A stretch of DNA of 14,809 nt from contig CAYGBW010000005.1 of the NCBI GenBank assembly GCA_964348185.1, positions 1 through 14,809 of the forward strand, written 5' to 3'. Positions 6,247-13,852 of this stretch are shown piece by piece (the stretch's first letter is position 1; each line of letters begins with the position of its first letter). The notes under the pieces are model-generated. The model was not told where the DNA came from. It saw nothing but the letters and a program-made list of their open reading frames with translations, and did no database searches. This stretch comes from CAYGBW01 sp964348185. Its GTDB lineage: Bacteria > Desulfobacterota > BSN033 > WVXP01. The translations under genes were made by a program, and so were the position numbers.

Positions 6247-7107
6247 ATGGGAGAGGTTGATCTTCACGTTCATACCACGAGTTCGGACGGAACCCTGACT
6301 CCCTCCCAGGTTGTTCGTCTGGCAAAGGAGCGGCGACTGGAGGCGATTGCCATCACGGACCACGACACCGTGGACGGTGTGAAGGAAGCGTTAGAAGAGG
6401 GAGAACGAGAATCCCTCGAAGTCATCTCTGGTGTTGAAATCAGCGCCAATTGCAAAACCGGAAGCCTCCATCTGCTGGGCTATTTCGTCGAAACGGAACG
6501 AGGCATCCTCAAGGAGAAATTGGAGAGGCTCAAACAGGCCAGATCTGAAAGAAACCCCAAGATTGTAAACAGGCTTAACGACCTCGGTGTCACCATCACC
6601 CTACAGGAAGTGGTTCGGGCCTCAGGGGGGGGACAGGTGGGTAGACCTCATTTTGCCCAGATCCTGGTGGAAAAGGGATACGTCTGCTCGTTGGACGAAG
6701 CCTTTGATCGCTACCTGGGGCAGGGTGCCCCTGCCTACGTGGACAAATACCGTTTTGAAGTGAAGGAGGCCATCGATGTCGTTTTGAAGGCCGGAGGGGT
6801 TCCTGTTCTGGCCCATCCTTTCACATTGGATCGCTCGCCAGAAGACCTTGAAACCCTCGTAGGCGAACTTACCCGAGACGGCCTGAGGGGGATAGAGGTT
6901 TTCTACCCAGATCATACCTCCGAGCAGACCGCTCAGTATCACAGGCTTGCTGAGAAATTCGGGCTGGTGAAAACCGGGGGATCGGATTTCCACGGGGCAT
7001 TAATGGAGAAAACCCAGTTGGGCATCGTGGGGAAGAACATCCGCCTCTCCTATAGGATTGTGGAAGATTTGATACGAACAAAACATGAATTGATATCTCA
7101 AGCCTGA
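6247..7107 (+). CDS. PHP-domain phosphoesterase, TrpH/YciV type
   Basis: The 286-residue, full-length protein starts at ATG 6247, close behind GAATGAAGGCAAATA. The PHP metal-site motifs are all in place: DLHVHTTSSDG (H7, H9, D14), ITDHDTVDG (D38, H39), GVEIS (E64), LHLLGYF (H75), VLAHPF (H190) and GGSDFHG (D247, H249). This order and length match the TrpH/YciV group; the E. coli enzyme (RnmAM) acts on 3',5'-nucleotides and on the 5' ends of short RNAs. The likely role is cytoplasmic removal of phosphate from such nucleotides with a trinuclear metal centre. It is the first gene of a probable three-gene unit, with the DUF547 gene 32 bp downstream. No clear promoter was identified in the 280 bp upstream. 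Confidence 0.9.
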   Translation: MGEVDLHVHTTSSDGTLTPSQVVRLAKERRLEAIAITDHDTVDGVKEALEEGERESLEVISGVEISANCKTGSLHLLGYFVETERGILKEKLERLKQARSERNPKIVNRLNDLGVTITLQEVVRASGGGQVGRPHFAQILVEKGYVCSLDEAFDRYLGQGAPAYVDKYRFEVKEAIDVVLKAGGVPVLAHPFTLDRSPEDLETLVGELTRDGLRGIEVFYPDHTSEQTAQYHRLAEKFGLVKTGGSDFHGALMEKTQLGIVGKNIRLSYRIVEDLIRTKHELISQA

Positions 7108-7139
7108 TTTTTCGAAGATCAAGGGTATCAGGAGCTGCC

Positions 7140-7952
7140 ATGGCAGGCGAAGACCTGATTTTGAATTCAGAGATCGTTCTGGGAAGAGAACCCAGCGAGA
7201 GCATCGACGTCGCTCTAAGAAAGGCGATCGCTGATCTTCAAGCTGCCTTTTTTGATCTGGACACGGGAAGGATCAACTATACCGCCATGCGAGGGACACC
7301 CGATCTCAACAACTACGTGCGAATGGCGGGTTTTCTGAAGAAATACGACTTGAAAACCCTAGGAGACCGAAAGGAGCGGCTGGCTTTCTGGATCAACCTT
7401 TACAATAGCATGGTCGTCCATGGGGTCGCGCAGTTGGGAATCAAGCAGTCGGTCAAGGAAGAACGCGGCTTTTTCAGTCGCGTCAAATACGACATCGGGG
7501 GCTATTTCTTTTCCCTCAACGACATCGAACACGGGATACTCCGGGGAAATCGAAGAATCCCCCATCGCCCCTGGAGAGCTTTTGCCCGAGACGATCCGCG
7601 ATGTGATTTTATCGTATCTCCCATGGACGTGCGGATTCATTTCACCCTTGTCTGTGGGTCCCAGTCCTGCCCTCCTATTGGCTTTTATTCCGCTGATGAC
7701 ATAGAAACGCAGCTCGACCTGGCAGCTCAGAGTTTCATCAACTCGAGTGAGGTTGGGGTCATCCCTGAGAAGAAGCTCTTACGGATTTCCCGGATTTTCA
7801 AATGGTATCGGCCCGATTTCGGGACCCGAGAGGATTTGATCAGGTTTCTCATCCACTACCTCGATCCGGGAGAGAAAAAGGACTTCCTCGAGAACAATAC
7901 AAGCCGGATTAGAATTCGATACAGCCCGTATGACTGGAGTCTTAATCATTGA
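7140..7952 (+). CDS. DUF547-family protein
   Basis: The 270-residue product starts at ATG with GGAG five bases upstream. The domain covers almost the whole protein, with recognisable landmarks: ERLAFWINLYNSMVVHGV (79-96), YDIGGYFFSLNDIEHGILRGN (around 117-137), SPMDVRIHFTLVCGSQSCPPI (around 160-180), SRIFKWY (217-223) and the closing YDWSLN (264-269). The CGSQSCPP block, with two cysteines, and the NDIEHG histidine are candidate active-site residues; the family has no proven activity I can name. There is no signal peptide, although many relatives are exported. The TGA stop is followed in the same frame by codons leading into the radical SAM gene. Since YDWSLN is the normal family end, the stop is a true terminator. 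Confidence 0.88.
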   Translation: MAGEDLILNSEIVLGREPSESIDVALRKAIADLQAAFFDLDTGRINYTAMRGTPDLNNYVRMAGFLKKYDLKTLGDRKERLAFWINLYNSMVVHGVAQLGIKQSVKEERGFFSRVKYDIGGYFFSLNDIEHGILRGNRRIPHRPWRAFARDDPRCDFIVSPMDVRIHFTLVCGSQSCPPIGFYSADDIETQLDLAAQSFINSSEVGVIPEKKLLRISRIFKWYRPDFGTREDLIRFLIHYLDPGEKKDFLENNTSRIRIRYSPYDWSLNH

Positions 7953-8003
7953 AGACGATACAGGATTGTCACGGGTACCTGGCTTGAAGGGGAGTGGAAA
8001 TCG

Positions 8004-9308
8004 GTGGCTTTACAGGACAATGGTCTTCCCCCCAAGATGGTCTTTTCAGATCCTGACGGGCGAATCTTCGACCATCCAACCCTATACATGGCCGCTCAGT
8101 CCGGCACAGAAAGACTCCCAGGTACGGCTGATAAGCTAACCCCACTGCCCAGGGGGAGCCAGCTCTTTACACTTCCAGGCCGCTACCCTGTTGGATGGGA
8201 CCCAGAGTTGAAATCCTTCGTGACGGTCAAGGAAACAAAGATTCAGGGCCGTAGGCTCGAGTGTGCAGCCGTAGCCGCTTTTCTGGCTCCCGGCTATCTG
8301 AGATGTCTCCTCCCTGCAACGCATTTGAAAAAGCAATATCCTGTTCTCCCTCTCTGGGCCTATGGGGGTGTCGGGTGGAGGGAGGACGGTTTCTGGGCAT
8401 CGGGGATCTGCCTCGATGCCAACCCTCACTGGCATCCAAGATTCTTCGAAAACGACGAACAACTGACGCTCCGGGTCCGGGATTTTTTGCGGAGATTTCC
8501 CCAAAATCGTCTTCTTCAGCACCTGTCCCACTGTGCCCTCGGCTACCACTGTTTCGCGGCGAAAAACGTCTTCTATCGACGTTGGGAGTTTCCCGTCCCG
8601 ACCTCTCCCGGCTGCAATGCCAGGTGTCTCGGTTGTCTGTCCCTCCAGTCTGATGAGGGCTGTAAGGGGTCCCATCTGAGAATTCCCTTCGTCCCCACGG
8701 TGGAGGAGATCGTTGAAGTGGCTCTGCCCCATATGAACAATGCCGAGGCACCCATCATCAGTTTCGGCCAGGGCTGTGAGGGTGAGCCTCTCTTGCAAGA
8801 TCGCCTCTTGGAGAGAACCATCGCGACCCTCAGAGAAAGAACGCCCAAGGGCACCATCAATGTCAACACCAATGGGAGTCTTCCCCAGGTTGTGGGGCGA
8901 CTCGCCCTGGCAGGCCTGGATAGTATCCGGATCACTCTGGGCAGCGCCACCCCGCAATACTACACACGCTATCATCAACCCGTGGGGTATGGATTTGAGG
9001 ACGTTGTGGAGTCGATCCAAAGGGCCAAGGCTAGGCAGGTGTACGTATCTCTCAATCTACTCGTGTTTCCCGGATTCACCGACCGTGAGGATGAGATCGA
9101 TTCCCTGATTCGGCTGGTGAGCTCCACAGGGGTCGACATGATTCAGATGCGGAACCTCAACATCGATCCGGAGTGGTATCTAAAAGCACTTGGAAATCTG
9201 GAAACTCGGGGTATTGGGATCTCCAACATGCTCGATCTCCTGGGCGTGACCTTCCCCCATCTTGCCGTTGGGTATTTTAACCGGACAAAGGAATCCTTTT
9301 ACCGATGA
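8004..9308 (+). CDS. Radical SAM protein with unrecognised N-terminal domain
   Basis: GTG 8004 with GAAGGGGAG upstream gives 434 residues. Residues ~1-195 form a domain I cannot name, with FSDPDGRIFDHPTLYMAA (14-31) and a WAYGGVGWREDGFWASGICL stretch (118-137). The radical SAM core follows: the [4Fe-4S] motif is C204-x3-C208-x2-C211 (SPGCNARCLGC), ISFGQGCEGEPLL (252-264) is the SAM-binding glycine-rich strand, NVNTNGS (286-292) is the ribose-contact region, and SIRITLGS (307-314) and SLNLLVFPGFTD (349-360) are later barrel strands. No SPASM-type extra cysteine cluster is evident at the C-terminus. The open frame extends upstream without ATG, GTG or TTG and looks coding (IVTGTWLEGEWKS), so the true N-terminus may be longer. 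The substrate is unknown; it is the last gene of the PHP-DUF547 unit. Confidence 0.88.
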   Translation: MALQDNGLPPKMVFSDPDGRIFDHPTLYMAAQSGTERLPGTADKLTPLPRGSQLFTLPGRYPVGWDPELKSFVTVKETKIQGRRLECAAVAAFLAPGYLRCLLPATHLKKQYPVLPLWAYGGVGWREDGFWASGICLDANPHWHPRFFENDEQLTLRVRDFLRRFPQNRLLQHLSHCALGYHCFAAKNVFYRRWEFPVPTSPGCNARCLGCLSLQSDEGCKGSHLRIPFVPTVEEIVEVALPHMNNAEAPIISFGQGCEGEPLLQDRLLERTIATLRERTPKGTINVNTNGSLPQVVGRLALAGLDSIRITLGSATPQYYTRYHQPVGYGFEDVVESIQRAKARQVYVSLNLLVFPGFTDREDEIDSLIRLVSSTGVDMIQMRNLNIDPEWYLKALGNLETRGIGISNMLDLLGVTFPHLAVGYFNRTKESFYR

Positions 9309-9331
9309 GTCGATAGGCCTGGTGGAACCTT

Positions 9332-12300
9332 CTAGGGGTATCGCTGTTCGTAGTCTGCCTCGTGTCGCTCCCAATCCGGGTCTTTCTGAAAGGGAAATAC
9401 GTCCAAAGGCTTCTCAAGGAGTTTCTTCAGAGGCCCAAAAACCGCCTCACGGACCGATTCCAGAGGGATTCCTCTCACCTCTGGCTTGGCCATGGTACCC
9501 CTCACTTCCAAATAGTAGTTGATGAATCCCCCCCCCTCATTCGTGACAATCTCCCCCAAGAAGGGGACCTTCCTGACGATCTTCCCTCCCACACCGAGAC
9601 GGCGAAGCCCGAGTTTGAGGTCGAGACCGCCGGAGAGGATATCGACGCTTCCCACCGCAGAGGTTTTCATCGAATCGGCGTCGAGCAAAAGATCCTGGGT
9701 CGAGCTTCTCCCGTCCTTCAGGGTGACGTTTCCTGTGATGGTCTTATAGCTCATTCCCTCCTCTCTCAAATCCGGAAAATTCCCCCGGAGGAGCTGTGAG
9801 AGGTCCAGGAGGGAGAACACCTTGGAGATAACGTTGAAGTGTGCGACCCTCCCCTCTCCCAGAAAGAACCTCACCTCTCCACTCAGGGATTGGGCAATTT
9901 CTTGGGCATTCTTTCCACCTCCCTGGATGACACCGGAGGCAGACCCTAAACCCGTCAGCTGTCTTTTGCTTCCCGCCGGCTGGAAACTCATGAGAATGGG
10001 GCTGACCTCGAGATTAACCAGATAGGGGTGAAATTCGAAAGATAACCCACCCTCCTCTGGAAAATGCAGCCATCCCGTGATCAAACCGTGGCCCTGGGAC
10101 GAGACAAAGGTCACCTTCTCAAGAGACATCCGGTCTCCATTAAGCCTGACCGTGGCGTCTGTATCGCGGAAGGCGATCTCTCTAAACCTTCCTTGATCCA
10201 CCTGGACGCGAATCCTCAGAGGAGACCGGGCCTTTTGGCCAGCGGTCCTTCCCCAACGCCCGACCCAGAGAAGAGCCTCTTCCCAGTCGACCCTCTCCGC
10301 CTGAATGGAAAGTTCACGCCCCGGGCTTTCTGACTCAGGGCGTAGATTCCCCTGAATTCTCACGAGACTCGAATCGAGTGTTCCCTGTGTGTTGAGGGCC
10401 TTGAGACCGTTTTCGTCAAAAGAGACCACCCCCCCCAGGCCTGTGAGAGGGGGAAACATCGAAGCGTAGCGAACCGTGGCCTCCTCAAAGGTGGCGTGCC
10501 CCTCCACGGTGTCACGGCCCTTGTGGTTTCGGTTGGTCACCTCTAGCAGCGCCTTCCCCTTTTGGAATTCGAAGGGTTCGATGAATCCCCTCCAGATCCT
10601 CGGCAACCCATAGTCAAATCTCTGCGACGCGATATCCCGGAGATCGAAGGCTGCAGAAAAGGTGAGATCCCTTGAAGGAGGTCCTCCAGGTTTAGCCAGA
10701 AATGCCTTCAACCCGATATTCGAATTCTTCCACCTTCCCCTCAGATCAGGGATCGAAATCCCGTCTCGGGATAGAAGAATTCTGCCCCCCACGCTGTGCA
10801 CCGGATAGGCGTTCCAGAGTCGGAAAGATCCTTCCCCCACCCGTAGCTCTCCGACGACCGCTATGGTTCCAGGCTGCCCCACAGGACCTTTCACGGTCAG
10901 ATCGTAGGATCCTTTGCCGGAGGGAGAGGCTGTCTCCTGGAGGACGCGACGAATGCCCACAGGGAGACCCTCCCAGGAGCCGAGTTCAGTAAGGTTTCTC
11001 AGATCCAGACGCCCCTCGAGTGAAATATCGACCTCAAGATGCTCCGAAAAGGGGGCCTCGACCGAACCGCTCGCCCGAACCGTCGACGTTCTCCACCTCC
11101 CCTGAACGTCATGAACAGCCAACCTTCCGGAAGAGAGTTCAAGTCTTCCTTGCACCCCTTTGAAAATCCCCGGAAAGTGCCGAATCCGAAGGCTCACATC
11201 CCTGAGAGCCAGTCTTCCACTGAGAGCAGGAGGGGCCTGAAGGCCAAGGGATCTCTCAACCCTTAGATGGAGATCCCCTTGACCTGAGAGGAACTCGATG
11301 TTGGACAGGGGAGAAGCCATTTCTTCTGGAATCAATCCCATGGATATCGACTTTGGAATGTCAGGGAGACTCAGCACGCCTCCAAGGGTCAGATCGAGTG
11401 GCCGTCGGCCGAAGGGTTCTGACAGAGAAAGCCGCGAGATTTCCAGGTCTGAATCGCCGAGGGCAAAACTCACATCCTCTGCCACAATAGCGCCCTGGTC
11501 TATTTTCACGGATCCCCCCTTCACGAAAGCAGCCTCCCCATTCCGTAACACCGTGAGATTCCTGAACCGGACACCTCCCCTCCAATGGGAGAGAGATTCT
11601 TGGTTTGCCGGGAAGCCCAGGCGTGTGAGGGGGCCTGCAAACCCCAGGGACACGATAGCCACTTCCCCCCGCTCTATGGACTCCAGAGACTCCAGAAAGG
11701 AACCGACGCTTCCTGGAAGAAGCGTCGCGGCTTCCCTAAACGCCTTGATCGATACCCAGGGACAATTCACCTGAAAAGAGATCACAGGGGCTGCCTCTCC
11801 ACGGCTTGTTGAAATCCGGGCCCTCCCTTCCAGGGGCATTGTGGGGGATTTGAGACGCATCCTCTGAATGACGAGATCCTGGCCATCTCGGCGGAGTTCA
11901 AAATCAACACTCGCCCTGCCGGTTCGCGCCACCCCGGGAAGGTCAGTGAGGCTCACGGTTCCAGACGCTTGAAATTGGCCTTTCAGGTCTCCGTCAAACT
12001 CTGCCGAGAGGGTCAGTCCCTTTCCAGCCAGCGCTGATGGAAGGGAACGGACAAAGGGGTCACCAAACCAGGCCGGGTCGATCCCTTTTGTTTCAATCTC
12101 CGCAGAAAACCTGAGGCGGGATGGATCCCATGTCTTTGAGGGATCATGCACCCGCCCTTGAACCGAGAGCCAGGCGGGAGGAGTATCCCCTGCCTTCAGT
12201 GCCCCTCTCAACATCAAGGGAAAGGGACCATCGCTCAACAGGTTGCTCAGCGATATAGACAGCCCATCCACCTCCCTGTCAGGCCATTCTATCCTTCCCC

Positions 12301-12724
12301 TTCTAACCCGCAATTGATCAAACCGGGAAAGCAGTGAAATCAGTGAATCCGGAGGGAATGGGTCTCCCTCACCAGACAACCGCAGAATCGGACGGTCGAA
12401 TTCGAGCCCCTTCCAACGGATGGATTTTGAAAAAAGGCTCTTGAGCACGGGCCTTAACTCGATTCGTTGGATCGTGAGCCAGGCTCTCTGGTCTCCGGGC
12501 TTCCGAATCGACAGCCCCCGGTACTCGATCCCGGGCCGACCCAGCCAGTGAATCCTTACCCCCTCTACGGCGGCCTTCACGCCGAATTCTGATTGAATCA
12601 CCTCCTCAAGGCCCATCTCCGCCACCCAAGGGCCCAGGGCGAACCGGAACAAGACCATGACGATTCCGAGGAAAACGGCCACGACCAGACCGCTCAAAAG
12701 GAACATGGTGAGTTTTCTTTTCAA
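9332..12724 (-). CDS. AsmA/YhdP-like large envelope protein
   Basis: The 1130-residue product starts at TTG, which is preferred over the ATG six codons in because only TTG keeps the basic KRK before the membrane anchor (residues ~7-31). The rest is a long periplasmic series of beta-strands typical of AsmA-like repeat proteins. Near the N-terminus 'GLEFDRPILRLSGEGD' and 'LRVRRGRIEWPDREVDGLSISL' are the usual core pattern. The AsmA/YhdP-type C-terminal domain spans ~925-1087 (GVIQGGGKNAQEIAQSLSG, LLDLSQLLRG, FLGEIVTNEGGG, LEVRGTMAKPEVR). Family members such as YhdP, TamB and AsmA span the periplasm and carry phospholipids between the membranes; this role is inferred here. The gene is convergent with the radical SAM gene, leaving 23 bp between stops. 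Many + strand frames within it are shadows. Confidence 0.85.
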   Translation of the reverse strand: MKRKLTMFLLSGLVVAVFLGIVMVLFRFALGPWVAEMGLEEVIQSEFGVKAAVEGVRIHWLGRPGIEYRGLSIRKPGDQRAWLTIQRIELRPVLKSLFSKSIRWKGLEFDRPILRLSGEGDPFPPDSLISLLSRFDQLRVRRGRIEWPDREVDGLSISLSNLLSDGPFPLMLRGALKAGDTPPAWLSVQGRVHDPSKTWDPSRLRFSAEIETKGIDPAWFGDPFVRSLPSALAGKGLTLSAEFDGDLKGQFQASGTVSLTDLPGVARTGRASVDFELRRDGQDLVIQRMRLKSPTMPLEGRARISTSRGEAAPVISFQVNCPWVSIKAFREAATLLPGSVGSFLESLESIERGEVAIVSLGFAGPLTRLGFPANQESLSHWRGGVRFRNLTVLRNGEAAFVKGGSVKIDQGAIVAEDVSFALGDSDLEISRLSLSEPFGRRPLDLTLGGVLSLPDIPKSISMGLIPEEMASPLSNIEFLSGQGDLHLRVERSLGLQAPPALSGRLALRDVSLRIRHFPGIFKGVQGRLELSSGRLAVHDVQGRWRTSTVRASGSVEAPFSEHLEVDISLEGRLDLRNLTELGSWEGLPVGIRRVLQETASPSGKGSYDLTVKGPVGQPGTIAVVGELRVGEGSFRLWNAYPVHSVGGRILLSRDGISIPDLRGRWKNSNIGLKAFLAKPGGPPSRDLTFSAAFDLRDIASQRFDYGLPRIWRGFIEPFEFQKGKALLEVTNRNHKGRDTVEGHATFEEATVRYASMFPPLTGLGGVVSFDENGLKALNTQGTLDSSLVRIQGNLRPESESPGRELSIQAERVDWEEALLWVGRWGRTAGQKARSPLRIRVQVDQGRFREIAFRDTDATVRLNGDRMSLEKVTFVSSQGHGLITGWLHFPEEGGLSFEFHPYLVNLEVSPILMSFQPAGSKRQLTGLGSASGVIQGGGKNAQEIAQSLSGEVRFFLGEGRVAHFNVISKVFSLLDLSQLLRGNFPDLREEGMSYKTITGNVTLKDGRSSTQDLLLDADSMKTSAVGSVDILSGGLDLKLGLRRLGVGGKIVRKVPFLGEIVTNEGGGFINYYLEVRGTMAKPEVRGIPLESVREAVFGPLKKLLEKPLDVFPFQKDPDWERHEADYEQRYP

Positions 12725-12753
12725 CGGAACACGTACCCCCTCTTCTGCCTCCT

Positions 12754-12781
12754 ATTGTAACCCGATCCACGGGAAAATCAA
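12754..12781 (-). promoter_or_regulatory. Sigma-70-like promoter of the AsmA-like gene
   Basis: On the minus strand TTGATT (12781-12776) and TACAAT (12759-12754) are separated by 16 bp. Initiation would fall near 12747, about 23 bases before the TTG start. A GAGGGGG stretch in that leader can serve as ribosome site. Confidence 0.4.
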
Positions 12782-12950
12782 ATGTCAGACAGGGCTCTCT
12801 CTTCAAAGGCGGCACCATATTGATATAATGCCGACGTCCCAATGGCTGCGCCATGTGGATGGTTTTCCTGTAGTGTCGAGAACTTGAGATCACTGCCATG
12901 GATGAAATCTCCTACGTTGCGGCGGGCGCTGGAGGAGGGGAGAGTTCTCT

Positions 12951-12995
12951 ATGAAACGTGATCCCAGACTTGACATGGAGCAGTTCCCCCAGTAG
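12951..12995 (+). CDS. 14-codon ORF with strong ribosome site
   Basis: ATG 12951 lies ten bases after GGAGGAGGGG (12931-12940) and reads MKRDPRLDMEQFPQ, then TAG. It ends inside the -10 box of the toxin-antitoxin promoter. It may be the 5' stump of a gene displaced by arrival of the toxin-antitoxin pair, a leader peptide, or chance. The rest of the 12725-13007 interval has no gene that I can support. Confidence 0.2.
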   Translation: MKRDPRLDMEQFPQ

Positions 12996-12998
12996 AAT
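12970..12998 (+). promoter_or_regulatory. Promoter of the toxin-antitoxin operon
   Basis: A perfect -35 TTGACA (12970-12975) and a -10 TAGAAT (12993-12998, five of six) are separated by exactly 17 bp. Transcription would start near 13005. That makes the ATG at 13008 nearly leaderless and supports the later start at 13029. Confidence 0.6.
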
Positions 12999-12999
12999 A

Positions 13000-13032
13000 A
13001 GGTCATAATGATCAATAAGGAGGTCATGATGG
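13000..13032 (+). promoter_or_regulatory. Direct repeat over the operon start, candidate operator
   Basis: AGGTCATAATGA (13000-13011) and AGGTCATGATGG (13021-13032) match at 10 of 12 positions and are 21 bp apart, two helical turns, so a dimeric regulator could bind both on one face. TCATAATGA is itself an odd palindrome. The repeats flank the transcription start and cover the ribosome site AAGGAGG (13017-13023). Autorepression by the antitoxin is the expected mode for this family. Confidence 0.35.
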
Positions 13033-13301
13033 CTAACAAAGAAGTGAGCGTGGCGGAAGCCAAGAAGCACTTCTCCGAATTACTAGGCCGAGTTGCTTAC
13101 GGGGGTGAGCGCATAGTCATATCAAAAAGGGGGACACCCATGGCAGTCATGGTTCCTCCGACTGAAGTGCCAGAAGAGGCCCATTTGAGCCAGATAGAAG
13201 GATGGTTAGACGCAGGTGACCCTTTTTTTGAGATCGTAGATCAGATTGTCCGTGACCGCGCTAATCACATACCTAGGATATCGAAATCATCAAGAGACTA
13301 G
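13029..13301 (+). CDS. Phd/YefM-type antitoxin of a VapBC-like pair
   Basis: I prefer ATG 13029, five bases after a perfect AAGGAGG, over ATGs at 13008 and 13026; it gives 90 residues. The N-terminal domain has the Phd/YefM pattern: KEVSVAEAKKHFSELLGRV (helix-strand dimer unit) and ERIVISKRGTPMAVMVPP (paired strands). This part binds operator DNA as a dimer. The C-terminal part from ~45 on (HLSQIEGWLDAGDPFFEIVDQIV) is less ordered and acidic, as expected for the segment that wraps and blocks the toxin. It is followed after three bases by the PIN toxin gene, the usual antitoxin-first order. It probably represses its own promoter. Confidence 0.88.
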   Translation: MANKEVSVAEAKKHFSELLGRVAYGGERIVISKRGTPMAVMVPPTEVPEEAHLSQIEGWLDAGDPFFEIVDQIVRDRANHIPRISKSSRD

Positions 13302-13304
13302 GGA

Positions 13305-13709
13305 ATGTACCTGTTAGATACCAATATCCTCAGTGAATTGGTTAAGAAAAACCCAAACAATAATTTGATCGGTAGATTGGGAACCGTTCCTTCTGCCTCC
13401 CTTTATACGGCCAGTATCTGTGTCATGGAGCTGAGATATGGCGTTCTCGGAACGGGAAACCCTTTGGAGTTGTGGGCAAAGATTCAAGAACGAATCATAT
13501 CAAAGGTGCGCATCCTTGATTTTACCTATAAAGAAGCTCTCAAAGCAGGAGAACTTCTTTTTGAATTGCATTCTGTGGGGCGCCCTATAGGTATCGAAGA
13601 CATCATGATAGGATCTATTGCTTTGAGTAATGGGCTAGTCGTAGTCAGTGCAAATACAAAACACTTCTCTCGCATCCCCAAGCTGGCAGTAGACAATTGG
13701 CTCTTGTGA
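13305..13709 (+). CDS. vapC: VapC-type PIN-domain ribonuclease toxin
   Basis: The 134-residue full-length PIN protein starts at ATG with AGGGA directly before it. The acidic metal-binding residues are D5 (MYLLDTNILSEL), E42 (VMELRYG) and D99 (GIEDIMIGSIAL). The final motif reads VSANTKHFSRIP (115-124), with N117 present and histidine at 120 where many VapCs have an acidic residue; NTKHF-type endings also occur in known VapCs, so activity is likely. VapC toxins are Mg-dependent endoribonucleases that cut initiator tRNA or other structured RNAs; the target here cannot be read from sequence. It is neutralised by the upstream antitoxin and co-transcribed with it, being only three bases away. Confidence 0.9.
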   Translation: MYLLDTNILSELVKKNPNNNLIGRLGTVPSASLYTASICVMELRYGVLGTGNPLELWAKIQERIISKVRILDFTYKEALKAGELLFELHSVGRPIGIEDIMIGSIALSNGLVVVSANTKHFSRIPKLAVDNWLL

Positions 13710-13739
13710 CTGTCAAGCTCCAAGATTCCATAGTCATAT

Positions 13740-13852
13740 CAAGGGCTGACCCTTGGGCTGTGGCAACATGATTGCCACGGACCGATTCGGAGATCTCGCT
13801 GAGCCAGTTTCTGCTTGAAGCGTTGGAAGATCCTGGTCCGCGTGACCAGGAT
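13740..13852. repeat. Cluster of three perfect hairpins after vapC
   Basis: In 113 bp there are CAAGGG/CCCTTG (13740-13755, 4-nt loop), GTGGCAA/TTGCCAC (13760-13778, 5-nt loop) and ATCCTGGTC/GACCAGGAT (13830-13852, 5-nt loop). All arms pair perfectly. No T-run follows, so they are not ordinary terminators. They start 30 bp after the vapC stop and might be a structured RNA or 3' stabilising stems of the operon message. Confidence 0.4.

Noticed and set aside
7950..7952. TGA between DUF547 and radical SAM genes as a selenocysteine codon
   Set aside because: DUF547 proteins normally end at YDWSLN, so TGA sits at a natural end. The radical SAM gene has its own GTG with a ribosome site, and no SECIS-like hairpin is evident after the TGA.
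8136..9020. Long minus-strand frame opposite the radical SAM gene (294 codons)
   Set aside because: It is a shadow of the radical SAM gene, which has all expected motifs on the + strand. The antisense product has no recognisable pattern.
12802..12829. TTCAAA-16-TATAAT as a + strand promoter for the toxin-antitoxin operon
   Set aside because: The -10 is perfect but the -35 is weak and about 200 bp away. A near-consensus promoter lies directly before the operon at 12970-12998.
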